In this document: positions 17,911 to 27,281 of the stretch, one piece after another
Numbering within the stretch: the first letter of the stretch is position 1
Layout of the letters: the number at the start of each line of letters is the position of its first letter
Assembly: GCA_016712635.1 (NCBI GenBank)
Contig: JADJQS010000006.1
Location: forward strand, 434,001-498,000
DNA length: 64,000 nt
Reading direction: 5' to 3'
DNA from: Gammaproteobacteria bacterium
GTDB taxonomy: Bacteria; Pseudomonadota; Gammaproteobacteria; SZUA-140
Translations under genes and position numbers: made by a program
Notes under the pieces: generated by a model
What the model saw: the letters and a program-made list of their open reading frames with translations, nothing else
Database searches by the model: none
Told to the model about the DNA's origin: nothing

Positions 17911-18061
17911 CCGTGCCGAGGGGGCGAATTTTCCACTCCGTCCCCATTGCAGCGAACATGCCTGGCATTCAAGCCTTGCTTTCCCGCGGAAAGTGCGCGA
18001 AATTCGTCGTGACTCCAACTAACAGGACGCCTGCATGCGCGCTGCGGTCGAGGTGATGACG

Positions 18062-18415
18062 ATGGCCAGAAAGCCCGAGCTGAAAAATGACAATCCGCAA
18101 TATCGGCTGTTGCGCGAGGGTCATATCAAGGAATTCAATGAAAGCAAGTGTCGCGGCGAGCGCAGCGACCTGACCCATAGCGACTTTCGCGGGATCGACC
18201 TGCGCGGACTGGATGCCGACGGCCTCGACCTGCGGGGCTGCTATTTCCGCCAGGGCGATCTCCGCGGGATCGATTTCACCAATACGAATCTGGAAGGCGC
18301 CAGCATCCATGCGACCAAGATCTCGGGCACCTACTTCCCCCCGGAGCTGAGCGCGGATGAGATCACGTTGTCGCTCCAGCATGGCACCCGTCTGAGATAT
18401 CCGGTGCGCAAATGA
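18062..18415 (+). CDS. Pentapeptide-repeat protein
   Basis: About 117 residues with tandem A(D/N)Lxx-type units in the middle: SDLTHSDFRG, IDLRGLDADG, LDLRGCYFRQ, GDLRGIDFTN and TNLEGASIHA (about 38-88). These would fold as a short right-handed beta helix. There is no signal peptide, so it is probably cytoplasmic. Starts at 18062 or 18056 are both possible. Similar small proteins are widespread in gammaproteobacteria with no agreed function. Confidence 0.7.
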   Translation: MARKPELKNDNPQYRLLREGHIKEFNESKCRGERSDLTHSDFRGIDLRGLDADGLDLRGCYFRQGDLRGIDFTNTNLEGASIHATKISGTYFPPELSADEITLSLQHGTRLRYPVRK

Positions 18416-18944
18416 CCTTGCACAGGGCGCCGTACGGACCGATCAGCCGGTATGGTCATTATCGTGCCAGCCGGCTGAAAAACCGGGCCGGCTGTTTTCT
18501 GCGCCCTTCCTTGTATCCCCCGGCTCCAGCAGCGCGCTGATCCCGCCTCTGCGGCCTGTCGGCAGATCCCGCGCCCGGTCACCCGAGCATTCAGCAGACC
18601 CCGTGCCCCAGGCGCAGGCCTGCCGGGCGTTGCCGTCCCGTTGCCGCCTGGCCGATATGGTCGCGCGCATCGTGACGCGTCGTGCCCGGATAACTCGTCC
18701 CTGCGACGGACACGCGGCGGGGGCTGGCAGGATCGGGGCGAGAAGGTCTGCCGAGGGCGCGGCTAAGGTTCGGGGTCTCCGATGCCGATCCCAGTAAGGA
18801 TTGGCCGCCACCAGCGTAAGAATATGCGACATATATATAGAATAAACATAGAAACCATATTCAAATACACATTTAACATATTGAATAAATTATAAATAAG
18901 GCGTATATTTCTTGGCATCCTCCCAGTTAAGGCCGAGCTGCGGC
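18416..18944. other. 529-bp non-coding stretch with AT-rich promoter region
   Basis: No credible gene. A 7-bp stem CAGCCGG/CCGGCTG with a TTTTC end near 18469-18497 could terminate the pentapeptide gene. 18826-18912 is strikingly AT-rich for this chromosome (ATATATATAGAATAAAC and TATTGAATAAATTATAAAT) and probably holds the promoter of the following lipoprotein. Confidence 0.45.
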
Positions 18945-20048
18945 ATGAGTCTCCGCGCTATATATCAAGCCCTTGTTGCTGCGTGTATTTTGATGCTGCT
19001 GGGGGGCTGCAGCAGTTCGGAAACCCGCATGCCGGGCGATGACAACGGCAATCCGGACGACCCGCTCGCGGTCGATGAGATCACTTCTGAAAACGCGGTC
19101 ATGCTGTCCCGCTCCTCGCTGGACCTCGTCAGCCGTCTGGTCGTCATCGGCCATATCACGATTGCGATGGTCAGGGACAGCATGGACATCATGAACAACC
19201 CGTCCCGTGTCCAGGGGGATCTGGTCAACATACCGGAATGCGCCTCGAGCCCCGCCGGGTACGGTCCCGAAACGAACCGGATCACCTACATGGTCTTCGG
19301 CGACGGATTCCGGCTGCCGGCCGGGGATGCGCTGCACGTCGCCCTCGCGCAATGCACGGTGGAGGGCAATCTGCTCGACAATTCCTTCGTCGATATCGCC
19401 GGTCTCGAAATCAGCGGCGATCCGTCCGCGGCCTCCGGCAACTGGAGTATCGAGGCGTTCATCTCGCTCGGCCCCGTTCAGTTTATCAACGACAACGGCA
19501 CCCTGACCTCGATCACGGACAACATCATCATGACGGCGTCCCGGAGCAGCGGGGTGACTACCATGACGCTGGCGGTCGGCTCTGATGCCGGCACCGGCCA
19601 GGTGGGCGGCCTCAATGCCCAGCTGATGTCCTATCCGCCGGTCGCGGGCGTGCGGTCGATCAACTACCAGTTGCGGCCTTTTTATCTCGTCGTGACCGAT
19701 GATGCGAACACCCAGGAATACAGCGTGGCCGTGCAATCGCATCCGACAGACGGCGCCAGCATACTGAACCGCTATGTCTCGAATCCCGGCAGTGAGATAT
19801 TGCTCAGGGTCTCGACGAATTCCTCGCCGGTGCTGTGGTCCGCCGGGCGTCCGGACGATTTTTCCGATACGCCTGCCGCCGGCGCGGTCCGGTTCAGCGA
19901 AACCGATTGCACCTCTTGCGGGAGCATCCTCGCCACCGTGCAGGGCGACGGCGTCGCGCTCACCATCAATGATGGCGCGGCCGTGACCAGCGATATCGTC
20001 GAGTGGGCGGACCTCGTGGCGCCGCCCGATCTCGAGCCCGGTACGTGA
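18945..20048 (+). CDS. Hypothetical lipoprotein
   Basis: A 367-residue protein with a type II signal (LVAACILMLLGGC, predicted lipid-modified Cys near residue 22) followed by a Ser/Asp-rich linker. The body is rich in Thr, Ser, Asn and beta-type segments, with two C-terminal Cys (CTSCGS) that could bind haem or metal or form a disulfide; a true CxxCH is absent. I recognise no domain family. ATG 18945 directly precedes the basic signal start. It stands alone, flanked by an AT-rich leader and a GGGGACAG palindrome after the stop. Confidence 0.6.
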   Translation: MSLRAIYQALVAACILMLLGGCSSSETRMPGDDNGNPDDPLAVDEITSENAVMLSRSSLDLVSRLVVIGHITIAMVRDSMDIMNNPSRVQGDLVNIPECASSPAGYGPETNRITYMVFGDGFRLPAGDALHVALAQCTVEGNLLDNSFVDIAGLEISGDPSAASGNWSIEAFISLGPVQFINDNGTLTSITDNIIMTASRSSGVTTMTLAVGSDAGTGQVGGLNAQLMSYPPVAGVRSINYQLRPFYLVVTDDANTQEYSVAVQSHPTDGASILNRYVSNPGSEILLRVSTNSSPVLWSAGRPDDFSDTPAAGAVRFSETDCTSCGSILATVQGDGVALTINDGAAVTSDIVEWADLVAPPDLEPGT

Positions 20049-20092
20049 TCCGCCAGGAAGAAGTGCGATGCGTGTACTGCGGACCCTGTTAA

Positions 20093-20118
20093 GGGGACAG
20101 ATTTATAAATCTGTCCCC
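20093..20118. repeat. GGGGACAG palindrome
   Basis: A perfect 26-nt palindrome (arms GGGGACAGATTTA and TAAATCTGTCCCC) between the lipoprotein gene and the convergent dapE. As RNA it would form a 13-bp hairpin and may end transcription from both sides. Confidence 0.9.
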
Positions 20119-20176
20119 GTTTTATATCCGCCGCTGGAAAGCATAGTGATTTAAGACATCTCCCGCCTGCGGTCTC

Positions 20177-21304
20177 TCATGCCAGCAATCTGGCCAGCAC
20201 CCGTTCATAGATGCGCGACAGGCTGTCGAGGTCCTCGACGTTCACGCACTCGTTAATCTTGTGGATACTCGCGTTGAGCGGTCCGAGTTCGACCACCTGG
20301 GCGCCGGTGGGTGCGATGAAGCGCCCGTCCGAGGTGCCGCCGGAGGTGGACAGCCGCGTGTCGTATCCCGCGACCTCGCGCACCGCGGCGCGCAGCGCGT
20401 TGACGAGTTCAGCCGGCTGCGTCAGGAAGGGTTCGCCCGAGAGGCGCCACTCCAGCGTGTAGTCGAGCCCGTGTCCTCTCAGCACGGATTCCACCTTCGC
20501 CTTCAGTTCATCCGCCGTGCTCCCGGTGGAATAGCGGAAATTGAACAGCGCCTCGATGCGGCCGGGGATGACGTTGTCCGCGCCGGTGCCGGCGTTCAGG
20601 TTGGAAAACTGGAACGTCGTCGGCGGGAAGAACTCATTGCCGCTGTCCCACTGCAGGGCGCACAGCTCGGCCAGCGCCGGCGCGAAACGGTGAATCGGGT
20701 TGTCGGCCAGATGCGGATAGGCGATATGGCCCTGCACGCCGCGGACGGCGAGCGTGCCGCCGAGCGATCCGCGCCGGCCGTTCTTGATCACGTCGCCGAT
20801 CCGCTTTTCGCAGGTCGGTTCACCGACCAGACACCAGTCGATCTGGGTGCCGTGCTGGGTCAGGTAGTCCATCACCTTGCGCGTGCCATCGATGGACGGA
20901 CCTTCCTCGTCGCTGGTGATCAGGAAGCCGATCGACCCCTTGTGCGCAGGATGCGCGTCGATGAAGCGTTCGCAGGCGGTCACCATGGCGGCCAGGCTGC
21001 CCTTCATGTCGGCGGCGCCGCGCCCGTACAGATGGCCCTCGCGCACGGTGGGTGTGAACGGGTCGGATTGCCACTGGTTCAGCGGACCGGTGGGCACCAC
21101 ATCGGTGTGGCCGGCAAAGGCGAACAGGGGCGATCCCGCACCGCGGCGTGCCCAGAAATTCTCGACCTTCCCGAATGGCAGGCGTTCGATATGGAAGCCC
21201 AGGTCTTCCAGGCGTTCGATCATGAGTTCCTGGCAGCCGGCGTCCTGCGGCGTGACGGAAGGGCAGGCGATCAGGGCCTTGGCGAGTTCAAGTGTGTCGG
21301 ACAT
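20177..21304 (-). CDS. dapE: Succinyl-diaminopimelate desuccinylase
   Basis: A 375-residue M20-family dizinc hydrolase that removes succinate from N-succinyl-LL-2,6-diaminopimelate in lysine and peptidoglycan synthesis. Metal-site motifs are [25 protein letters not shown] and the catalytic Glu pair in [13 protein letters not shown]-terminal [14 protein letters not shown] and the metal His in [13 protein letters not shown] are also present. dapD and dapC lie about 25 kb away, so the pathway is dispersed. Confidence 0.96.
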   Translation of the reverse strand: MSDTLELAKALIACPSVTPQDAGCQELMIERLEDLGFHIERLPFGKVENFWARRGAGSPLFAFAGHTDVVPTGPLNQWQSDPFTPTVREGHLYGRGAADMKGSLAAMVTACERFIDAHPAHKGSIGFLITSDEEGPSIDGTRKVMDYLTQHGTQIDWCLVGEPTCEKRIGDVIKNGRRGSLGGTLAVRGVQGHIAYPHLADNPIHRFAPALAELCALQWDSGNEFFPPTTFQFSNLNAGTGADNVIPGRIEALFNFRYSTGSTADELKAKVESVLRGHGLDYTLEWRLSGEPFLTQPAELVNALRAAVREVAGYDTRLSTSGGTSDGRFIAPTGAQVVELGPLNASIHKINECVNVEDLDSLSRIYERVLARLLA

Positions 21305-21767
21305 CGGGCTATGCGTTTCGGTTGTCGGGAGGGTATGTCGGGCGGGTCGCGGCGGCGGTCCCGTTGGCTGTGGCCATTATAGGGCAAGCCGGTGCACGAG
21401 GCATCCGGTCAGACCGTCCTCGGAATGACGCCCATCCGAGTCGCAGACAGCGGAGTAAATGCACCGCGGTAATGCAATCCCGACCGCTCTTGCTGTCTTC
21501 TGGTGCGCATCTGGTGATGGATCCGTGGGCTCAATCTCCGGTGACACCCGGGCAGACGGCGGTCGCTATCCATAATTTAAATCATATATATCCATTAACT
21601 GTTTATTTATTAAATAAATCGATTCTCAGTGCGATGCGCGCGTGCGGCCGGTTCGAAAGAATGCGGTTGCGGCGGCAGGAATTGGCAACAAACCTGCAAT
21701 AGCCTCGATATATGGCAGAGAAGAGGGCGAGGACGGCGCGTCCTCCGCACACCGCCGCCCCGGGACG
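21305..21767. other. Divergent dapE/ureD intergenic region
   Basis: 463 bp between divergent dapE and the urease operon. 21571-21625 is AT-rich (CATAATTTAAATCATATAT) and includes an inverted TTTATTTATTAAATAAA; it probably carries the urease promoter. I found no clear sigma-54 or NtrC site. Confidence 0.4.
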
Positions 21768-22622
21768 ATGAAGGGAGCGGCACTGAGCGGGGGATCGCGC
21801 GCTGCGGACGGCTGGCGTGCGGCACTGTCCCTGGGGTTCCGTCGCGACGGCATGCGCACGGTGCTCGCCCACCGGTCCGCCTGCGGTCCGCTGCAGGTGC
21901 AGCGGCCGTTTTATCCGGAAGGGGGCGTGTGCCATGTCTACCTGTTGCACCCCCCGGGCGGGATCGTCGGCGGCGATCGACTCGAGATCAGCGGCAACGT
22001 CGATGCCGGCGCCGAGGTGCTGCTTACCACGCCGGCCGCGGGCAAGTTCTATCGCAGCGCGGGATGCCGGGCGGAACAGACGCAAACATTCGCGGTGGCG
22101 CGGGATGCCGCGCTCGAGTGGCTGCCGCAGGAGACCATCGTGTTCGACGGCGCGCTCGCGCGCAGCTCGACGCGGGTCGAGCTCGCGCCCGGCGCGCGCT
22201 TCATCGGCTGGGAGATCGTCTGTCTCGGCCGTCCCGCGGGCGGGGAACGATTCAGGCATGGCGTGTTTCTGCAGGGCATGGAGGTGTATCGCCAGGGACG
22301 GCCCTTGCTGCATGAACGCAATCGTTTCGACGGCGGCGGCGGGATGCTCGATGAAAACTGGGGCCTGGGCGGGCGCCCGGTGTCCGGCACACTGGTCTGC
22401 ACCGGCAGCGGCGAGTCCGATCTGGCCGCGGTGCGCGAGGCCCTGGGCGAGGATGCGGGAGATGAGCTGACCGGCGCCACGCTGCTCGATGAGCTGTTGC
22501 TGGTCCGCTTCATCGGAGGCGGCGCGGAGCGTGCGCGCGAACGCTTCATACGGGCGTGGGAGGCGCTGCGGCCGCGGATACTGGGCCGGCCGGCGCAGCG
22601 ACCGCGGATCTGGAATACGTGA
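21768..22622 (+). CDS. ureD: Urease accessory protein UreD
   Basis: A 284-residue UreD/UreH family scaffold that binds apo-urease with UreF and UreG for nickel loading. Recognisable blocks are FYPEGGVCHVYLLHPPGGIVGGD, TTPAAGKFYRS and the ETIVFDGALARSSTRVEL segment. ATG 21768 gives family length; the frame is open 42 codons upstream without similarity. It begins the ureDABC order. Confidence 0.93.
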   Translation: MKGAALSGGSRAADGWRAALSLGFRRDGMRTVLAHRSACGPLQVQRPFYPEGGVCHVYLLHPPGGIVGGDRLEISGNVDAGAEVLLTTPAAGKFYRSAGCRAEQTQTFAVARDAALEWLPQETIVFDGALARSSTRVELAPGARFIGWEIVCLGRPAGGERFRHGVFLQGMEVYRQGRPLLHERNRFDGGGGMLDENWGLGGRPVSGTLVCTGSGESDLAAVREALGEDAGDELTGATLLDELLLVRFIGGGAERARERFIRAWEALRPRILGRPAQRPRIWNT

Positions 22623-22722
22623 GCATCCCTGCGCAGATTGCGATGCCGGGCATGATTGTGAACAGCCGCAGCCCGCGGCGCCAGGCCGGCAAATACAGAC
22701 ATGGTAACGGAGAGACGCTGCG

Positions 22723-23025
22723 ATGGAGCTGACCCCGCGCGAGAAAGACAAACTTCTTATCTTTACTGCCGGCCTGCTGGCCGAGCGGCGCAAGGCCCGC
22801 GGCCTCAAGCTGAACTATCCCGAGGCGGTGGCCTACATCTCGGCCGCAATCCTCGAGGGCGCGCGCGACGGTCGCAGCGTCGCCGAGCTGATGGGCTACG
22901 GCGCCACGCTGCTCACGCGCGCCGACGTGATGGAGGGGGTCGCCGAGATGGTCCCGGATGTCCAGGTCGAAGCGACCTTTCCCGACGGCACCAAGCTCGT
23001 GACCGTCCACAACCCTATCGTATGA
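22723..23025 (+). CDS. ureA: Urease subunit gamma
   Basis: A 100-residue protein starting [23 protein letters not shown] and ending TVHNPIV, the standard UreA. It is part of the (UreABC)3 urease. A GGAGA site lies at 22709-22713, about 9 nt before the ATG. The gap of about 100 bp after ureD has no repeat. Confidence 0.98.
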   Translation: MELTPREKDKLLIFTAGLLAERRKARGLKLNYPEAVAYISAAILEGARDGRSVAELMGYGATLLTRADVMEGVAEMVPDVQVEATFPDGTKLVTVHNPIV

Positions 23026-23035
23026 GGAGGCGACG

Positions 23036-23341
23036 ATGATCCCCGGCGAGGTCATTACTGCAGAGGGCGAGCTCGAACTCAACACCGGACGCGCCACCGT
23101 GACGCTGAGCATCGCCAATACCGGCGACCGCCCGATCCAGGTCGGCTCGCATTACCACTTCTACGAGACCAACGCGGCGCTCGCGTTCGACCGCGAGGCG
23201 GCGCGCGGCTTCCGTCTCGACATCCCGGCCGGCACCGCGGTGCGCTTCGAGCCGGGCCAGACCCGCACGGTGCATCTGGTACGCTACGCCGGCGCGGGCC
23301 GTGTGTACGGATTCAACGGAAAGATCATGGGGAAACTCTAA
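23036..23341 (+). CDS. ureB: Urease subunit beta
   Basis: A 101-residue UreB ([42 protein letters not shown]). GAGGAGG lies directly before the ATG. It sits 10 bp after ureA and one base before ureC. Confidence 0.98.
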   Translation: MIPGEVITAEGELELNTGRATVTLSIANTGDRPIQVGSHYHFYETNAALAFDREAARGFRLDIPAGTAVRFEPGQTRTVHLVRYAGAGRVYGFNGKIMGKL

Positions 23342-23342
23342 G

Positions 23343-25046
23343 GTGGCGAAGATACTGCGACGCGCATACGCGGAGATGTACGGTCCCACCGTCGGCGATC
23401 GGCTCCGGCTGGGCGACACCGAACTGTGGATCGAGGTGGAGCAGGACCGCACGATCTACGGCGAGGAGGTCAAGTTCGGTGGCGGCAAGGTCATCCGCGA
23501 CGGCATGGGGCAGAGCCAGTCGAGTTCCAAGCAGGTGGTCGACTGTGTCATCACCAACGCGCTGGTCGTCGACCACTGGGGCATCGTCAAGGCGGACATC
23601 GGGCTCAAGGACGGGCGCATCGCCGGCATCGGAAAGGCAGGCAACCCGGACGTGCAGCCCGGCGTCGACATCGTCGTCGGCCCCGGCACCGAGGTGATCG
23701 CGGGCGAGGGCCTGATCGCAACCGCCGGCGGCATAGATGCTCACATCCACTTCATCTGCCCGCAGCAGGTGGAGGATGCGCTGATGTCCGGCATCACCAC
23801 CATGATCGGCGGCGGCACCGGTCCGGCGGCCGGCACCAATGCCACCACCTGCACGCCGGGACCGTGGAACATCGCGCGCATGCTGCAGGCGGCCGACGTG
23901 CTGCCGATGAACCTCGGCTTCCTCGGCAAGGGCAACGCCAGCCTGCCGCAGGCGCTGGAGGAGCAGGTCGCCGCGGGCGCGATGGGGCTCAAGCTGCACG
24001 AGGACTGGGGCACCACGCCGGCCGCGATCGACAACTGCCTGGAGGTGGCGGAGAAGTACGACGTGCAGGTCGCCATCCACACCGACACGCTGAATGAATC
24101 GGGCTTCGTCGAGGACACGTTCGCCGCCTTCAAGGGGCGCACGATCCACACCTATCACACCGAAGGCGCCGGCGGCGGCCATGCGCCCGACATCATCAAG
24201 GCCTGCGGCGAGACCAATGTGCTGCCGTCCTCGACCAATCCGACGCGACCCTACACGGTCAACACGGTGGATGAGCACCTCGACATGCTGATGGTCTGCC
24301 ATCACCTCGACCCGAACATCGCCGAGGACGTCGCGTTCGCCGAATCGCGCATCCGGCGCGAGACCATCGCGGCCGAGGATATCCTGCATGACCTCGGCGC
24401 ATTCTCGATGATCAGCTCGGACTCGCAGGCGATGGGCCGCGTCGGCGAGGTCGTCACACGCACCTGGCAGACCGCTCACAAGATGAAGGTGCAGCGCGGC
24501 GCTCTGGCCGGCGACCCTGCGCGCCACGATAACGCGCGCGTCAAGCGCTACGTCGCCAAGTACACCATCAATCCGGCGGTCGCCCACGGAATCGCCACTG
24601 AGGTCGGTTCGATCGAGGCGGGCAAGCTCGCCGACATCGTGCTGTGGCGTCCCGCCTTCTTCGGTGCGAAGCCGGCGCTGATCATCAAGGGCGGGCTGAT
24701 CGCTGCCGCGCCGATGGGCGATCCCAATGCCTCGATCCCGACGCCGCAACCGGTTCACTACCGGTACATGTTCGCGGCCCTGGGCGGCGCCTGCGCCGCG
24801 ACCAGTGTGACCTTCGTGTCACAGGCCGCCCAGCAGGCGGCTGTCGCCGGCCGCCTCGGCCTGAGGAAGCGCACGGTGGCCGTGTCCGGCACCCGCCGCA
24901 TAGGCAAGGCGGACATGGTCCATAACGATTATCTGCCGCGGATGGAGGTCGACCCGCAGACCTACCAGGTGCGCGCCGACGGCGAACTGCTGGTATGCGA
25001 ACCGCTGGCCGTGCTGCCGCTGGCGCAGCGGTATTTCCTGTTCTGA
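23343..25046 (+). CDS. ureC: Urease subunit alpha (catalytic)
   Basis: A 567-residue catalytic subunit that hydrolyses urea to ammonia and carbamate with two Ni ions. From GTG 23343 the residues fall on Klebsiella numbering exactly: H134 and H136 (HIHF), carbamylated K217 (GLKLHED), H246 (AIHTDTL), H272 ([10 protein letters not shown]), flap H320 (MVCHHLD) and D360 (DSQAMGR). This exact match supports the GTG start. No residue needed for activity is missing. It is followed by a GTGAGG-type repeat that separates it from ureE. Confidence 0.98.
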   Translation: MAKILRRAYAEMYGPTVGDRLRLGDTELWIEVEQDRTIYGEEVKFGGGKVIRDGMGQSQSSSKQVVDCVITNALVVDHWGIVKADIGLKDGRIAGIGKAGNPDVQPGVDIVVGPGTEVIAGEGLIATAGGIDAHIHFICPQQVEDALMSGITTMIGGGTGPAAGTNATTCTPGPWNIARMLQAADVLPMNLGFLGKGNASLPQALEEQVAAGAMGLKLHEDWGTTPAAIDNCLEVAEKYDVQVAIHTDTLNESGFVEDTFAAFKGRTIHTYHTEGAGGGHAPDIIKACGETNVLPSSTNPTRPYTVNTVDEHLDMLMVCHHLDPNIAEDVAFAESRIRRETIAAEDILHDLGAFSMISSDSQAMGRVGEVVTRTWQTAHKMKVQRGALAGDPARHDNARVKRYVAKYTINPAVAHGIATEVGSIEAGKLADIVLWRPAFFGAKPALIIKGGLIAAAPMGDPNASIPTPQPVHYRYMFAALGGACAATSVTFVSQAAQQAAVAGRLGLRKRTVAVSGTRRIGKADMVHNDYLPRMEVDPQTYQVRADGELLVCEPLAVLPLAQRYFLF

Positions 25047-25050
25047 GGCA

Positions 25051-25197
25051 TGAAGGGTGAGGGGTGAGGTGTCAGGCGTGAGGGGTGAGGAGGTACGCAT
25101 CCAGGACGCGGACTTCCGTGGCTCGGATCCGCTCACGGGTTTCAGCCATGCTTTCGAAATTTAACGCCTCACACCTGACACCTCACCCCTCACCGGC
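25051..25197. repeat. GTGAGG / CCTCAC inverted repeat inside the urease cluster
   Basis: A left arm of GTGAGGGGTGAGGTGTCAGG type (25058-25092) and a complementary right arm of CACACCTGACACCTCACCCC type (25167-25194) enclose about 75 bp. The element fills the spacer between ureC and ureE, where these genes are normally close together. Confidence 0.8.
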
Positions 25198-25199
25198 AC

Positions 25200-25688
25200 A
25201 TGATGAAACTGAATGAAATCGTCCACCCGTCCGAGGCTTCGGCCACAAGCCTGACGCTCACCTTCGAGCTGCGCCAGCGCAGCCGGCAGCGCGTGACGCT
25301 GGATGACGGGCGCGCGGCGGCGCTGATGCTGGTGCGCGGCACGGTGCTGCGCGGCGGAGACCGCGTGCGCGCGGATGACGGCACCGTCGTCGGCGTCGTG
25401 GCCGCGCCGGAACCGGTCTCCACGGTGTCCTGTCCGGATCCGCACCTGCTCGCGCGCGCCTGTTACCACCTCGGTAACCGTCATATCCCGCTGCAGGTCG
25501 GCGCCGGCTGGCTGCGCTATCAGCAGGATGCTCGGTCCCGCGCTGCTGGCGCTGCTGCGCCTGAGCAGCTCCTCGCTGCCGGTCGGCTCGTTCGCCTATT
25601 CGCAGGGCATGGAATACGCGGTGGAACAAGGCTGGATCGGCGACGAGGTGACCACGCGCGGCTGGGTCGCAGGCCTGCTGCAGCATAG
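25200..25688 (+). CDS. ureE: Urease nickel metallochaperone UreE with aberrant C-terminus
   Basis: Residues 1-110 are normal UreE: the N-terminal peptide-binding domain (LTFELRQRSRQRVTLDDG) and the nickel-site motif YHLGNRHIPLQVGAGWLRYQ, including the key His of GNRH. After RYQQD the family sequence stops. The remaining 52 residues (ARSRAAGAAAPEQ onward) are the ureF gene read in another frame. About 40 residues of the usual C-terminus, often His-rich, are thus lost and the frame overlaps ureF by 161 bp. Total length (162) looks normal only by chance. A deletion at the ureE/ureF junction is the simplest explanation. The chaperone may keep core nickel binding or be impaired. Confidence 0.75.
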   Translation: MMKLNEIVHPSEASATSLTLTFELRQRSRQRVTLDDGRAAALMLVRGTVLRGGDRVRADDGTVVGVVAAPEPVSTVSCPDPHLLARACYHLGNRHIPLQVGAGWLRYQQDARSRAAGAAAPEQLLAAGRLVRLFAGHGIRGGTRLDRRRGDHARLGRRPAAA

Positions 25689-26235
25689 CCAGCGTCATCA
25701 GGACATGCCGCTGTTCGCGCGCCTGTACCGCGCCTGGTCGGCGGGCGACGCGGCGGGCGCCAGCCGCTGGAATGCCCGCCTGCTGGCGGCGCGCGAATCC
25801 CGCGAACTGCATGCCGAGGAGATCAACGTCGGCGCCGCGCTGGCGCGCCTGCTCGCCGATCTCGGTATCGACAGGGCGAGGAAGGGCGCGGTCTTTCCGC
25901 AACGGCCCGCGGAGGAGGCGGGGGAGATCGATCCGCCGCCGGGATATACCGCGATGTTCGCCCTGGCCTGCGTCGAATGGCGCATCCCGCTCCGGGACGC
26001 GGCCTGCGGCTTTCTGTGGTCCTGGTGCCAGAACCAGGTCGCCGCCGCGATCAAGCTGGTGCCGCTGGGCCATACCGCGGGCCAGCGCATCCTGCAGGCG
26101 CTGATCGCGCTGATCCCCGCCGTCGTGGATCAGGCCCTCGCGATCGAGGACGATGACATCGGCTTCACCGCTCCGGGGCTCGGCCTCGCGAGTGCGCGGC
26201 ACGAGGGGCAGTATACGCGGTTGTTCCTCTCATAG
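25528..26235 (+). CDS. ureF: Urease accessory protein UreF
   Basis: A 235-residue UreF with SSSSLPVGSFAYSQGMEYAV, LARESRELHAEEIN-like and VPLGHTAGQRIL segments, covering the whole family. UreF bridges UreD and the GTPase UreG during nickel insertion. ATG 25528 follows directly on the truncated UreE core, so the start lies inside the ureE frame. The reading frame is intact to the end. Confidence 0.93.
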   Translation: MLGPALLALLRLSSSSLPVGSFAYSQGMEYAVEQGWIGDEVTTRGWVAGLLQHSQRHQDMPLFARLYRAWSAGDAAGASRWNARLLAARESRELHAEEINVGAALARLLADLGIDRARKGAVFPQRPAEEAGEIDPPPGYTAMFALACVEWRIPLRDAACGFLWSWCQNQVAAAIKLVPLGHTAGQRILQALIALIPAVVDQALAIEDDDIGFTAPGLGLASARHEGQYTRLFLS

Positions 26236-26276
26236 AACTTGGGAGAAACGGGCATTTGAAGACTGTGATACAGGTG

Positions 26277-26352
26277 TGGAGTCAGGCGTGAGGTGTGAGG
26301 AGAAATATCAAAGCCGAGGGTTTGACGCCTGACACCTCACGCCTCACACCTT
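26277..26352. repeat. GTGAGG / CCTCAC inverted repeat between ureF and ureG
   Basis: GAGTCAGGCGTGAGGTGTGAGG is answered by CCTGACACCTCACGCCTCAC at 26327-26347. It is a second copy of the element found after ureC and splits another normally tight urease junction. Confidence 0.8.
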
Positions 26353-26374
26353 ACCGTTCTTGATGGAGATTGAC

Positions 26375-26989
26375 ATGACCAAGCAAACCTTACGGGTCGG
26401 CATCGGCGGCCCGGTCGGATCCGGGAAGACGGCGCTGGTCGACGCCCTGTGCAAGCGCATGCGCGATCGCTACAACATCGCCGTGGTGACCAACGACATC
26501 TACACGCAGGAGGATGCGCAGTTCCTCGTGCGCAGCCAGGCGCTGGCGCCGGAACGCATCATCGGCGTGGAGACGGGCGGCTGCCCGCACACGGCGATCC
26601 GCGAGGATGCCTCGATCAACCTGGTGGCGGTGGACCGGCTGTGCCAGCGCTTCCCCGGCCTGGACCTGGTGCTGGTCGAGAGCGGCGGCGACAATCTGAG
26701 CGCGACCTTCAGTCCTGAGCTGTCCGACCTGACGATCTACGTGATCGACGTTGCCGCCGGTGACAAGATCCCGCGCAAGGGCGGGCCCGGCATCATCAAG
26801 TCCGACCTGCTGGTGATCAACAAGATCGACCTCGCGCCCCACGTCGGCGCCTCGCTCGAGGTGATGGACGGCGACGCCCGCAAGATGCGCGGTGCGCGCC
26901 CGTTCGTGTTCACCAACATCAAGACCGGCCACGGCCTCGACGTCGTCGAGAATTTCATCCGCGAGGCAGGGCTGCTCGACGTCGCCTGA
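26375..26989 (+). CDS. ureG: Urease accessory GTPase UreG
   Basis: A 204-residue SIMIBI GTPase that drives nickel delivery to urease. P-loop [18 protein letters not shown], metal motif [17 protein letters not shown] (Cys-Pro-His), Walker [11 protein letters not shown] and NKIDL are all present. ATG 26375 has GGAGA at 26365-26369; an ATG at 26363 is less likely. It is the last gene of the broken urease operon. Confidence 0.97.
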   Translation: MTKQTLRVGIGGPVGSGKTALVDALCKRMRDRYNIAVVTNDIYTQEDAQFLVRSQALAPERIIGVETGGCPHTAIREDASINLVAVDRLCQRFPGLDLVLVESGGDNLSATFSPELSDLTIYVIDVAAGDKIPRKGGPGIIKSDLLVINKIDLAPHVGASLEVMDGDARKMRGARPFVFTNIKTGHGLDVVENFIREAGLLDVA

Positions 26990-27007
26990 ATCCCGGCTGC
27001 ATCCGCA

Positions 27008-27037
27008 ACCCGGATGCAGCGCAGCGGAATCCGGGGG
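27008..27037. repeat. CCCGGAT...ATCCGGG imperfect palindrome
   Basis: CCCGGATGCAGCGCAGCGG followed by AATCCGGG is a common bacterial interspersed hairpin, here just after ureG. The rest of 26990-27281 is AT-richer at 27100-27120 and shows no gene. Confidence 0.6.
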
Positions 27038-27281
27038 TGCTGTGCGACAATCTCCGGATTACGGCGTTGCGCAACCCGCGCCGCCTGCCTGCCGCGTGAT
27101 TTTATAATATTAACATTCATGTAGATACGATCACTTCCTCCGGTTCATTCGCATTTGTAAATCGCGCCGGAACGGACCCGTCGCTGTCTTGTCTCAATAG
27201 ACAGGAGTAATCTGACCGCACGGAGGTTGAAACCCGCCTCCCGATCACGCAGAGCAGCCCGGCAGGCTGCGGGAGTCGATC

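Noticed and set aside
21642..21767. Longer UreD starting at 21642
   Set aside because: The extra 42 residues do not resemble UreD and would begin in an AT-rich promoter-like region.
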